Origin: Rubrobacter sp.
GTDB taxonomy: Bacteria; Actinomycetota; Rubrobacteria; Rubrobacterales; Rubrobacteraceae
DNA: 15,338 bases
Assembly (NCBI GenBank): GCA_016781775.1
Contig: JADDPR010000014.1
Location: forward strand, 1 to 15,338
Direction: 5' to 3'
Position numbers and translations under genes: made by a program. Below the pieces are notes generated by a model that made no database searches, had not been told where the DNA came from, and saw only the letters and a program-made list of their open reading frames with translations. Positions 6,669-14,459 of this stretch are shown one piece after another. Each line of letters opens with the position of its first letter. Position 1 is the stretch's first letter.

Positions 6669-9283
6669 CCGTCGCAGCACGCTTCCTCGCCGCTACGCTC
6701 ACGGGGTACGAACGGGCTCTCGCACGTGAAGAGACGCTGAGAGACGCGGGGGCGGCGATTGTAGCCGCCCCCGACCGCGCGAAGATCTACGAAGCGGCGC
6801 TCGGCGCCGCCCTGAGGCTCGTCGGCAAAGGGGGACCGAACGTCCGGGCCGGTCTGGCGAAGGGTTCGGAAGAAGAGATGGTCGTGCTGGCGTCGGCCGG
6901 CTACCGGGCCGAGGAGATTATGGGCTACGGGCTCGACGTGCGCAACCTCCCCGCAGGGAAGCTCGCCCGGCTCCTCGAAGGACGTTCTGTGGGCGGCGAG
7001 GACGCGACCGCCGACATCGTGCTCCGCAGCTCCCTGGGCCTCACCCCAAAACCCCGACCCTTCTTCATGGTCCCGCTCCTCGTCGAAGACAAGCTCGGCG
7101 GCCTGATCGTGGTCGCCAGCGACGCCGCCCTGCCGGAAGATATCAAGGAGGGGCTGGAGACGCTGGCATTTCAGGTCTCGCTCGCTCTGGAGGCCCGCGC
7201 CCACGCCGAGAGCGCCTTCGAGCGCCGGAGCGGGGAGCGCCTGCGCGCCCTGGTCTCGAACGTGCTCGACGTGATCATAGTCGTCGCCCCGAACGGCAAC
7301 CTGACTTACCTGAGCCCCTCCGTGGAGCGCATCCTCGGCTACACCCCCGAAGACCTCCTGGGCACGAACGGCTTCGACCTCGTGCGCCCGGACGACCTGG
7401 AGACGGCCCAGCGGTTCTTCGGCGAGGTGATAAGTAGCGGCCCCGAAGACCACGGCCTGATGGAGGTCCGCCTCCTGCACCGCGACGGCTCCTGGCGCTA
7501 CGCCGAGATCACCGCCAGCAACCGGACGGACGACGAGCGGGTGGGCGGCGTGATCGTAACGGTCCGCGACATCACCGAGCGCAAGAAGGCGGAGGAAGAG
7601 CTCTCGCGCCTCGCCTCCTTCCCCCGGTTGAACCCGAACCCCGTGATCGAGATGGACCTCGCCGGGAACCTTACCTACTGCAACCCGGCCGCCATGGAGA
7701 AATTCCCCGATCTCGAGGAGAAGGGTACCGTTCACCCGGTCCTCGACGACCTCGAAGACGCGATCTCCATGCTCGCGCTCGGGGAGGAGACCTTCCTCGG
7801 CGACGAGGTCGCCGTCGGGAGTGCCCACTACCACCGGGTCGTCTCCCTCAGCTCGGGCAACGCCCTCATCCGCCTCTACCTTACAGACATCACCGAGCGC
7901 AAGGAGCTCGAGGATCAGCTCTCCCGCCGGGTCTTCCGCGATGGGCTGACCGGCCTGCCCAACCGCGCCCTATTGATGAACCGCCTCGATCACGCCCTCG
8001 AACGTGCGCGGGGTACGGAGGAGGCGCGGCCGGACAGGGACCCGGCGCACGTCGCCGTCCTCTTCGTGGACCTCGACCGCTTCAAGGCGGTCAACGACTC
8101 CCTCGGACACGAGGCGGGCAACGACCTCCTGAAGGGGGTGGCCGGGCGTCTCGAAGGTGCCGTGCGCCCCGGGGACACGGTAGCGAGGCTCGCGGCGGAC
8201 GAGTTCGTCGTAATACTGGAGGACGCCCCGGGCGTCGAGGAGGCGACACGCGCGGCGGACCGCCTCCTCGACGCCCTGCGTGAACCTTTCCTGCTCGACG
8301 GCAGGGAGACCTTCGTCACCGCGAGCATCGGTATCGCCCTGAGCGCGCTGCGGGGCCCCGGCCCGGGGGAGGAGGCGCCGGTGGACCTGCTGCGCGAGGC
8401 CGACGTTGCGATGTACAGCGCGAAGAGCACCGGTCGCCGCCGCGTGGTATACGAGGAAGAGATGGGGGCACGCGCCCTGGAACGCCTGCGCCTGGAGCAC
8501 GATCTCCGGCGCGCGGTGGAGGACCCCGCCAGGGGTGGCTTCCAGCTCCACTACCAGCCCAAGCTCGATCTTGCCACCGGCGAGATCACGGGCATCGAGG
8601 CCCTGCTGCGTTGGCGCCACCATGAGCTCGGGAACGTCCCGCCCGCCGAGTTCGTGCCTGTGGCGGAAGAGATGGGGCTCATCGTACCACTAGGCGAATG
8701 GGTGTTGAGGGAGGCGTGCCGCTGCGCCCGGGAGTGGCGTGAGCTCCGCCCCTCGTCCCCACCCGTGGTGAGCGTCAACCTCTCCGGCAGACAGCTCCGG
8801 CAGGAAGACCTCGTGCAGCGCGTCGCCCGGATCCTCGAAGAAGAGGACCTCCCCCCGAACGTCCTCTCCCTGGAAATCACCGAAAGCCTCATAGTAGAGC
8901 ACCTACTCGACAAGCTCCGGGACCTCAAATCCCTGGGCATCGGCCTGGAGATAGACGACTTCGGGACCGGCTACTCGAACTTCTCGTACCTGAGCAGGAT
9001 GCCGATAGACGTGCTCAAGATCGACCGCTCCTTCTTGGGGGACCTGGCGGAGAACCCCGAGGCCCGCAAGGTCGTCGGGGGTATCGTGGATCTCGCTCGT
9101 CAGCTGAGCCTGCTCACCATCGCAGAGGGGATAGAAACAACGGACCAGCTCGACGCACTCAGGGCCCTGGGCTGCGAGCTGGGGCAGGGCTACCTCTTCT
9201 CGCGCCCCGTCCCCGCCGGGGAGATCCCGCCGCTCCTGGCCCCCGATCCCGGGACCGGGGAGCCCGGACCGCCCCCGTCGTAA
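6650..9283 (+). CDS. GAF-PAS-PAS-GGDEF-EAL protein, predicted cyclic-di-GMP phosphodiesterase
   Basis: This 877-residue protein probably lacks its N-terminus. In order: one hydrophobic helix (1-18), GAF domain (about 32-180), PAS (about 198-308, ending in RDITERK), second PAS (about 315-418), GGDEF (about 429-600) and EAL (about 615-865). The GGDEF signature reads AADEF (515-519), with both glycines lost, so cyclase activity is doubtful. The inhibitory-site motif RPGD (506-509) is kept. The EAL domain keeps EAL (Glu650), VNLS, LEITES, DDFGTG (Asp769-Asp770), LKID (Lys790), EGIE (Glu826) and GQGY, so hydrolysis of cyclic-di-GMP is expected. The TTG at 6650 has no ribosome binding site. The frame probably continues from the upstream membrane segment through a one-base frameshift. 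Confidence 0.88.
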   Translation: MALVFLTVAARFLAATLTGYERALAREETLRDAGAAIVAAPDRAKIYEAALGAALRLVGKGGPNVRAGLAKGSEEEMVVLASAGYRAEEIMGYGLDVRNLPAGKLARLLEGRSVGGEDATADIVLRSSLGLTPKPRPFFMVPLLVEDKLGGLIVVASDAALPEDIKEGLETLAFQVSLALEARAHAESAFERRSGERLRALVSNVLDVIIVVAPNGNLTYLSPSVERILGYTPEDLLGTNGFDLVRPDDLETAQRFFGEVISSGPEDHGLMEVRLLHRDGSWRYAEITASNRTDDERVGGVIVTVRDITERKKAEEELSRLASFPRLNPNPVIEMDLAGNLTYCNPAAMEKFPDLEEKGTVHPVLDDLEDAISMLALGEETFLGDEVAVGSAHYHRVVSLSSGNALIRLYLTDITERKELEDQLSRRVFRDGLTGLPNRALLMNRLDHALERARGTEEARPDRDPAHVAVLFVDLDRFKAVNDSLGHEAGNDLLKGVAGRLEGAVRPGDTVARLAADEFVVILEDAPGVEEATRAADRLLDALREPFLLDGRETFVTASIGIALSALRGPGPGEEAPVDLLREADVAMYSAKSTGRRRVVYEEEMGARALERLRLEHDLRRAVEDPARGGFQLHYQPKLDLATGEITGIEALLRWRHHELGNVPPAEFVPVAEEMGLIVPLGEWVLREACRCAREWRELRPSSPPVVSVNLSGRQLRQEDLVQRVARILEEEDLPPNVLSLEITESLIVEHLLDKLRDLKSLGIGLEIDDFGTGYSNFSYLSRMPIDVLKIDRSFLGDLAENPEARKVVGGIVDLARQLSLLTIAEGIETTDQLDALRALGCELGQGYLFSRPVPAGEIPPLLAPDPGTGEPGPPPS
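9241..9260. repeat. 20-bp near-perfect palindrome at the convergent gene ends
   Basis: The sequence reads the same on both strands except for one mismatched pair (A9246 against C9255). It lies in the last codons of the cyclic-di-GMP gene, about 27 nt before the convergent accA stop. It might help terminate transcription from both sides, but there is no T run. Confidence 0.25.
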
Positions 9284-9286
9284 ACC

Positions 9287-10285
9287 CTACTCCCCGACGC
9301 CCCCCAGCGAGGGCTCCGCGGGCGCGCCCCCGATCTCCCCGGCGGAGAGATGAGCCCCGATCCTCCGATAGCGCTCGTAGCGGGCCTTGACGATCGCCTC
9401 GGGCTCGGAGTCGGAGAGCTTCGAGAGGGCGGCCTCGACGGCCCGGGCGACGGCTTCCGTCGCGGCTCCGGGCTCGTTGTGGGCCCCGCCCAGGGGTTCG
9501 GGGAGGATCTCGTCGATGATCCCGTGAGCCAGGAGGTCGTCCGCCGTGATCTTCATGGCCTCCGCGGCTTCGACGGCGCGCTTGGCGTCGCGGAAGATGA
9601 TGGAGGCGCAGGCCTCGGGGGCGATGACGGAGAGGTACGAGTTCTCGAGCATCGCCACGTGGTCGGCGAGGCACATCGCGAGGGCGCCCCCGGAGCCGCC
9701 CTCCCCTATGACGACCGCGACGACCGGCACGGGGACCCTGGCGAGCTCCATGAGGTCGGCGGAGATGGCCCAGGCCTGCCCCCGCTCTTCGGCCCCCCGC
9801 CCGGCGAAGGCGCCGGGGGTGTCCACGAGGGCGACGATGGGGACGCCGAGGCGCTCGGCGAGGGCGTAGAGGCGCCCGGCCTTGCGGTAGCCCTCGGGGT
9901 GGGCCATCCCAAAGTTGCTCGCCACGCGCGTCTTCACGTCGGCGCCCTTGTCGTGGCCGAGCAGGACCACGGGATGGCCGCCTATGCGCGCGAGCCCGCC
10001 GCGCACCGCCGGGTCGTCCGCTCCGAGCCGGTCGCCGGAGAGCTCGTAGAAGTCGTCGGCGAGGGCGTCGCGGTAGGCGCGGAAGTTGGGCCGCTCGGGG
10101 TGGCGCGCCACCTGGACCCTCTGGTAGGGGGTCAGGTTCGTGTAGATGCGCTTCTTGGCGGCCTCCAGCGCGGCTTCGAGGCGCGAGATCTCCTCCTGCA
10201 ACCCCTCGTTCGAGCCCGCGAGGCGGTGAAGCTCGGAGATCCGGGCCTCGAAGTCCTTGATCGGCTTCTCGAAGTCCAGGATCAC
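9287..10285 (-). CDS. accA: Acetyl-CoA carboxylase carboxyltransferase subunit alpha
   Basis: With AccD it moves the carboxyl group from carboxybiotin to acetyl-CoA, giving malonyl-CoA for fatty acid synthesis. The 332 residues align in pattern with AccA throughout: an N-terminal coiled coil (about 5-45), the ARHPERPNFRAY segment, GDRLGADDPAVRGGLARI, GHDKG, NFGMAHPEGYRKA, VDTPGAFAGRGAEERGQA, IGEGGSGGALA and the SVIAPEACASIIFRD segment. The GTG start has GGGAGAG about 5 nt upstream. It is the last gene of the trpFBA-accDA operon, 40 nt after accD. Its stop lies 3 nt from the stop of the convergent cyclic-di-GMP gene, so no separate terminator space exists. Confidence 0.96.
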   Translation of the reverse strand: MILDFEKPIKDFEARISELHRLAGSNEGLQEEISRLEAALEAAKKRIYTNLTPYQRVQVARHPERPNFRAYRDALADDFYELSGDRLGADDPAVRGGLARIGGHPVVLLGHDKGADVKTRVASNFGMAHPEGYRKAGRLYALAERLGVPIVALVDTPGAFAGRGAEERGQAWAISADLMELARVPVPVVAVVIGEGGSGGALAMCLADHVAMLENSYLSVIAPEACASIIFRDAKRAVEAAEAMKITADDLLAHGIIDEILPEPLGGAHNEPGAATEAVARAVEAALSKLSDSEPEAIVKARYERYRRIGAHLSAGEIGGAPAEPSLGGVGE

Positions 10286-10325
10286 GCGTCTCTCCCGACG
10301 GAAACGCCGCCAACCGAGATGCCCT

Positions 10326-11210
10326 TCACGAGAGCAGCCCCAGGAAGCGTTCGAGGTCGTTCTTGAGCGCGAGCCGGTGCACGATCCGGTCGACGAGCCC
10401 GTGCTCCTTCTGGAACTCCGCCGTCTGGAAACCCTCCGGCAGGCGCTCCTTGGTCGTGCTCTCGATGACCCGCGCCCCCGCGAAGCCGATCCTGGCCTTG
10501 GGCTCGGCGATCACGACGTCGGCGGCCGTCGCGAACGAGGCGGTTACCCCGCCGAAGGTCGGGTCGGCGAGGATGGAGACGTAGGGCATGGAGCCACTCA
10601 TGTAGCGGCTGAGGGCCACGCTCGTCTTCGCCATCTGCATGAGGGAGTAGACGCCCTCGAACATCCTGGCCCCGCCCGAGGAGGAGACGACGACGAGCGG
10701 CAGCCCCTCGTCGTAGGCGAACTCCATGGTGCGCGAGATCCTCTCGCCAACGACGCTCCCCATCGAGCCCCCGATAAACCGGAAGTCCATCGCCGCGATC
10801 GCCACCCCGTGCCCGCCTATCCTCGCCGTGCCGCTGAGGACGGCGTCGTCGAGGCCGGTCTTCTTGCGCGCCGCGGCGAGCTTCTCCTCGTAACCCTCGA
10901 AGCCCATCGGGTCGCCGGCGAGCATGCCGTCGTCTCTCCCCTGGAACGAGCCCGCGTCGGCGAGCAGCCGCACGCGGTCGGGGGCGGAGAGGGGGTAGTG
11001 GAATTCGCAGTGCGGGCAGACGTTGAAGCGGCTGGCGAGGTCCTTCTCGTAGATCGGCTCCCCGCACGACTCGCACTTGGTGAAGACGCCGTCGGTCGAA
11101 GCGAGACCGCTCTCGGTGTCGGGCACCTGGGGTCCCTTTCCTCCCGACCGCGAGTACTCCCGCCGCTTGCTGATCCAGGCTCTGATGCTACCCCTCCGTC
11201 CCGGCTCCAC
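10326..11210 (-). CDS. accD: Acetyl-CoA carboxylase carboxyltransferase subunit beta
   Basis: This is the zinc-binding beta subunit, partner of AccA encoded next to it. Zinc finger cysteines are C46 and C49 (CESC) and C65 and C68 (CPHC). Other family features are FIGGSMGSVVGE, SSSGGARMFEG and DPTFGGVTASFA. Length is 294 residues from the GTG at 11210, which overlaps trpA by 23 nt and has only a weak site upstream. Homologues usually begin near the residues aligned with RAWISKRREYS (10-20). Right before them, GGAGGGG lies 6 nt upstream of an in-frame ATC (11186-11184), and a GTG at Val29 has GGAGG 13 nt upstream. The true start is therefore unsettled; the identity is not. Confidence 0.95.
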   Translation of the reverse strand: MEPGRRGSIRAWISKRREYSRSGGKGPQVPDTESGLASTDGVFTKCESCGEPIYEKDLASRFNVCPHCEFHYPLSAPDRVRLLADAGSFQGRDDGMLAGDPMGFEGYEEKLAAARKKTGLDDAVLSGTARIGGHGVAIAAMDFRFIGGSMGSVVGERISRTMEFAYDEGLPLVVVSSSGGARMFEGVYSLMQMAKTSVALSRYMSGSMPYVSILADPTFGGVTASFATAADVVIAEPKARIGFAGARVIESTTKERLPEGFQTAEFQKEHGLVDRIVHRLALKNDLERFLGLLS

Positions 11211-12018
11211 GGTCCAACGCCGCCCGCAGCTCGCGCAGCCACGCGCCGGCCGCCTCCGGGCCGCCGTCGGCGACGATCTGCATGAGCTTGCTGCCCACGA
11301 TCACGCCCTGCGCCCCGGCCTCCGCCGCCTCGACCGCGGCCTCCGGCGTCGAGATACCGAAGCCCAGGGCGGCCGGCACCGAGAACTTCTGCCGTACCCT
11401 CCGGAGAAGCTCTACCGCCCCTTGCGGCAGCACCTCCCGCGCCCCCGTGACCCCCGCCACGGAGACGCAGTACACGAAGCCCGAGGCGGCCTCGGCCGCC
11501 TTCTCCAGGCGCGCGTCCCTCGTCGTCGGCGCGACGAGCGGGCAGATCGCAACGCCCTTCTCCCCGGCCATCTCGCGGAACGCCACGGCCTCGTCGATGG
11601 GGAGGTCCGGGATCACGAGCCCCGAAACCCCCGTCCCCGCCGCCTCGCTCAAGAACTCCTCAGCCCCGCGCGCGAAGATGTTGTTGTAGTAGACGAGCAG
11701 CACGACCGGCGCGCGCCCCGAGAACCGGCTAGCGAACTCGAAGCAGTAGCCGAGATCCGCGCCGTTCTCCAAAGCCCGGTTCGTCGTGTTCTGAATCGTG
11801 GGTCCGTCGGCCAGGGGGTCCGAGAACGGCACCCCGATCTCGACGACGTCCGCACCGGCCTCGAGGTAGGCCTCCCCCACTTCGTACGCCCCCTCCAGCG
11901 TCGGATACCCCGCCGTCAGGTACGGTATGAGCGCGGTCCGCCCCTCCGCGAACGCCGCGCGAAGCCCCTCCGCCGGGGAGACCGCCCGGGCCTGCCCCTC
12001 GGTCCTCCCGCTACTCAT
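11188..12018 (-). CDS. trpA: Tryptophan synthase alpha chain
   Basis: It splits indole-3-glycerol phosphate into indole and glyceraldehyde 3-phosphate and passes indole to TrpB through a tunnel. It is a TIM barrel of 276 residues, normal for the family. Catalytic residues are visible in VVEIGVPFSDPLADGP (the Glu and Asp equivalent to E. coli Glu49 and Asp60). Other features are LIPYLTAGYP, the VLLVYYNN strand, the IPDLP loop, CPLVAPTT and the phosphate-binding GFGIST and GVIVGS segments. I chose ATG 12018; a GTG directly before it (12021) is equally possible. It overlaps the end of trpB by 8 nt, and its TAG stop lies inside the accD reading frame. Confidence 0.96.
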   Translation of the reverse strand: MSSGRTEGQARAVSPAEGLRAAFAEGRTALIPYLTAGYPTLEGAYEVGEAYLEAGADVVEIGVPFSDPLADGPTIQNTTNRALENGADLGYCFEFASRFSGRAPVVLLVYYNNIFARGAEEFLSEAAGTGVSGLVIPDLPIDEAVAFREMAGEKGVAICPLVAPTTRDARLEKAAEAASGFVYCVSVAGVTGAREVLPQGAVELLRRVRQKFSVPAALGFGISTPEAAVEAAEAGAQGVIVGSKLMQIVADGGPEAAGAWLRELRAALDRGAGTEG

Positions 12019-13234
12019 CACCCGACGCTTCTTCCGCCTCCCTGGCGTCGATGCCGAGGTGCTCGGCCACGACCCCGATGTCCTTATCCCCGCGCCCGGA
12101 CATGTTGACGACCATGTTCATGCCGGGCCCGAGCTCCTTCGCGAGCCCCTCGGCGTAGGAGATGGCGTGCGCCGACTCCAGCGCCGGGATGATGCCCTCC
12201 AGGCGAGAGCAGGAGAGGAAAGCCTCCAGAGCCTCCTCGTCCGTAACGCTCACGTACTCGACGAGGCCCTCGTCCTTGAGGTAGGCATGCTCGGGGCCGA
12301 CGGAGGGGTAGTCGAGGCCCGCGGAGATGGAGTGGGCCTCCCGGATCTGCCCATCCGCCGTCTGCAGCACGTAGCTCAAGGAGCCGTGCAGCACCCCCGG
12401 CGCCCCGCCGGTCAGAGACGCCCCGTGCTCGCCCGTCTCCAGGCCACGACCCGCCGCCTCGACGCCAACCAGCCTGACCCCCTCGCGCCCGACGAACGGG
12501 TGGAAGATGCCGATGGCGTTCGAGCCGCCACCGACGCACGCGACGACCGCATCCGGGTCGCCGCCGAGACGCTCCCGTGCCTGGGCCTCGGTCTCGCGCC
12601 CGATCACGGCTTGCAGGTCCCGCACGATGCGCGGGTACGGCGCCGGTCCCGCCACCGTCCCGATGATGTAGTGTGTGTCCTCGACGTTCGTGACCCAGTC
12701 CCGGATCGCCTCGTTGAGCGCGGCCTTTAACGTCCCCGAGCCGCTCGTCACGGGCCGCACCTCCGCCCCGAGGAGCTTCATCCTCAGGACGTTGGGGGCC
12801 TGGCGTCGAGTGTCCTCCTCGCCCATGTACACGACGCATTCCTTGCCGTAGAGCGCGGCTACGGTCGCGGTCGCGACCCCGTGCTGGCCCGCCCCAGTCT
12901 CGGCAATGATGCGGCTCTTGCCCATGCGGTCGGCCAGCAGGATCTGACCGAGGGCGTTGTTGATCTTGTGCGCCCCCGTGTGCGCGAGATCCTCGCGCTT
13001 GAACCACACGTTCGCCCCGCCCCACTTGCGGGTAAGCCGCTCGGCGAACATAAAGGGCGTCGCCCTCCCGACGAAGTCCCGCGAGAGCCCTTCGAGCTCC
13101 TCCACGAACTCCGGGTCCCCCTTGTACCTTTCGTACGCCTCCTCGAGCTCCTCGAGGGCGTGAATAAGGGTCTCGGGTACGTAGCGGCCACCGAAGGAGC
13201 CGAAGTAGCCGGTCTTGTCAGTTTCTTGCTGCAA
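12011..13234 (-). CDS. trpB: Tryptophan synthase beta chain
   Basis: This PLP enzyme condenses indole with serine to give tryptophan, in an alpha2beta2 complex with TrpA. With the TTG start at 13234 it has 407 residues, the usual length. The cofactor lysine is Lys90 in HTGAHKINNALGQ, followed by the catalytic ETGAGQHG (Glu112). GGGSNAIG binds the PLP phosphate, and the N-terminus GYFGSFGGRYVPETL is typical. TTG is chosen because GGAGG lies 7 nt upstream and homologues begin here. The open frame extends back to 13381, but those 49 residues are low-complexity and lie within trpF. It overlaps the end of trpF by 17 nt. Confidence 0.97.
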   Translation of the reverse strand: MQQETDKTGYFGSFGGRYVPETLIHALEELEEAYERYKGDPEFVEELEGLSRDFVGRATPFMFAERLTRKWGGANVWFKREDLAHTGAHKINNALGQILLADRMGKSRIIAETGAGQHGVATATVAALYGKECVVYMGEEDTRRQAPNVLRMKLLGAEVRPVTSGSGTLKAALNEAIRDWVTNVEDTHYIIGTVAGPAPYPRIVRDLQAVIGRETEAQARERLGGDPDAVVACVGGGSNAIGIFHPFVGREGVRLVGVEAAGRGLETGEHGASLTGGAPGVLHGSLSYVLQTADGQIREAHSISAGLDYPSVGPEHAYLKDEGLVEYVSVTDEEALEAFLSCSRLEGIIPALESAHAISYAEGLAKELGPGMNMVVNMSGRGDKDIGVVAEHLGIDAREAEEASGDE

Positions 13235-13832
13235 AGATGAACCTCCGGACCCGCTCCCTGTCCTTCTTGCCGGGCGCACTCTCCAGAGAGCTCGAGGCGT
13301 CCACCCCGTACGGCTCGAAGAGCCGGATCGCCTCGCCGACGTTCTCCGGCCGAAGCCCCCCGGAAACGAGGATGTTACCATGACCCTTCAGCGATTTCGC
13401 CAGCCCCCAGTCGAACGTTTCACCGGTCCCCCCGCGCGCCTTCTCGCTGTACGCGTCCAGCAGAAACAGATCCGCCTCGTACCGATCCAACACCGCGAGC
13501 GAGCCCTCGTCCCGGACCCTGAGCGCCTTTATGACTTTGACGCCCCGATCCCTCAACCAGGTTACAGCTTCGGGCCCCTCATCTCCATGAAGCTGCACAT
13601 AATCGAGCCCTACGGCCTCCGCGATCCGGAGCACCTCCTCCGGCTCCTCGTTCACGAACACCCCAACCTTCAGCACACCCTCCGGCAGCGCCTCCGCCAC
13701 CTCCCGCGCCTCCTCGACGCCGATCTGCCTCGGACTCTGGGCAAAAACGAGCCCCAACGCATCGGCGCCGGACTCCGCCGCCGCCCAAGCATCCCCAACG
13801 TTGGTTATGCCGCATACCTTTACCTTGACCAT
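13218..13832 (-). CDS. trpF: Phosphoribosylanthranilate isomerase
   Basis: It catalyses the third committed step of tryptophan synthesis, an Amadori rearrangement of phosphoribosylanthranilate. It is a cytosolic TIM barrel of 204 residues. Signatures are VKVCGITN with the general-base Cys7, LGLVFAQSPRQI, VQLHGDE, FLLDAYSEKARGGTGETFDW with the catalytic Asp, and the phosphate-binding VSGGLRPENV. The ATG at 13832 is favoured over TTG 13838 because a TACAAT box lies 9 nt before it and would give a leader of about 3 nt, starting after the TTG. It is the first gene of the trpFBA-accDA operon. The genes for anthranilate synthase and the other earlier steps are not in the window. Confidence 0.96.
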   Translation of the reverse strand: MVKVKVCGITNVGDAWAAAESGADALGLVFAQSPRQIGVEEAREVAEALPEGVLKVGVFVNEEPEEVLRIAEAVGLDYVQLHGDEGPEAVTWLRDRGVKVIKALRVRDEGSLAVLDRYEADLFLLDAYSEKARGGTGETFDWGLAKSLKGHGNILVSGGLRPENVGEAIRLFEPYGVDASSSLESAPGKKDRERVRRFIFAARN

Positions 13833-13841
13833 AGCCAAAAG

Positions 13842-13847
13842 ATTGTA
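13842..13847 (-). promoter_or_regulatory. Predicted -10 box (TACAAT) of the trpFBA-accDA operon
   Basis: On the minus strand TACAAT lies 9 nt before the trpF ATG, predicting an almost leaderless mRNA. Seventeen nt upstream is TTCGTC, a poor -35. The short leader leaves no room for a tryptophan attenuator or T-box. Confidence 0.5.
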
Positions 13848-13892
13848 CTCTCTACGCCCGACGCGACGAACCGTCCAGCCCGTGCCACGAGC

Positions 13893-13927
13893 AAAACTTT
13901 CGGCCGCCTCTTCGCCCGGCTCGAAAG
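13893..13927 (-). terminator. Intrinsic terminator of the MarR-type regulator gene
   Basis: On the minus strand, CTTTCG (13927-13922) and GCCG (13920-13917) pair with CGGC (13906-13903) and CGAAAG (13902-13897). The 10-bp stem has one bulged base (13921) and a 10-nt loop, and TTTT follows directly (13896-13893). It lies just after the regulator stop codon and separates that gene from the trp operon. Confidence 0.75.
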
Positions 13928-13940
13928 GTCCGCCCGATCA

Positions 13941-14453
13941 TCAGGGACAAGGCGCGGGATCGTCGTCCGGCGGGACTCCTCCCGTCACGAGGCGTCTGAG
14001 CAGGCCCCGCAAGACCCGTCGCTCCTCGTCGTCGAGGTCGGCCAGCACCCTGTCTTCTACGTCCGTTACCATCCCCTCGGCACGCGCCAGAAGCTCCCTG
14101 CCGGCGTCCGTCGGTTCCACGATCCGCGCCCGCCGGTCCCCGGGGTCGGGCTTGCGCTCCACGAGCCCCCTTCCCTCCAGCGAGTCCAGGGCCACCACCA
14201 TCGTCGATTTGTCGAGCCTCACGGCCTGCGACAGCGCGAGCTGCGTCCGTGGCGCCCCCGCGCCAACCGCCCGCTCCGCCGCGATAAGCACCGCGTAGTC
14301 CCGCAGGTTCAAGCCCAGAGACGCCAGCAGGCTCTCCGTCAAAGCTGTCCCGATTGCGTGGGCGGCCCTCGACATCAGCCAACCCATGTGCTCCTCGAGC
14401 GGACGTGGCACGAACTCTCCCCGCTCGACGCTCTCCTTCGCCGAATCTGCCAT
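13941..14453 (-). CDS. MarR family transcriptional regulator
   Basis: This DNA-binding repressor-type protein of 170 residues has an N-terminal helical dimer region, a helix-turn-helix near 72-98 (LALSQAVRLDKSTMVVALDSLEGRGLV by position), and the MarR wing signature KPDPGDRRARIVEPTDAG (100-117). The C-terminal helices complete the dimer interface. The ligand is unknown. It is divergent from the membrane protein gene at 14555, and the 101-bp AT-rich gap contains promoters for both, so control of itself and of the divergent operon is the natural inference. The ATG at 14453 has no ribosome binding site, and a TATACT box ends 6 nt before it, which would start the mRNA on the A of the ATG. Confidence 0.92.
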   Translation of the reverse strand: MADSAKESVERGEFVPRPLEEHMGWLMSRAAHAIGTALTESLLASLGLNLRDYAVLIAAERAVGAGAPRTQLALSQAVRLDKSTMVVALDSLEGRGLVERKPDPGDRRARIVEPTDAGRELLARAEGMVTDVEDRVLADLDDEERRVLRGLLRRLVTGGVPPDDDPAPCP

Positions 14454-14459
14454 ACCGGC

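Noticed and set aside
6623..7834. 403-codon minus-strand frame opposite the cyclic-di-GMP gene
   Set aside because: It is rich in Val, Gly, Asp and Glu without any recognisable domain, and lies opposite clear GAF and PAS domains.
13235..13381. N-terminal extension of trpB by 49 residues
   Set aside because: The residues are low-complexity Arg/Ser/Gly and lie inside trpF in another frame. TTG 13234 has a well-spaced GGAGG and gives the normal TrpB length.
13833..13892. Tryptophan attenuator or T-box before trpF
   Set aside because: The predicted leader is about 3 nt. No Trp-codon leader peptide or T-box motif is seen, and the only nearby terminator belongs to the regulator gene upstream.
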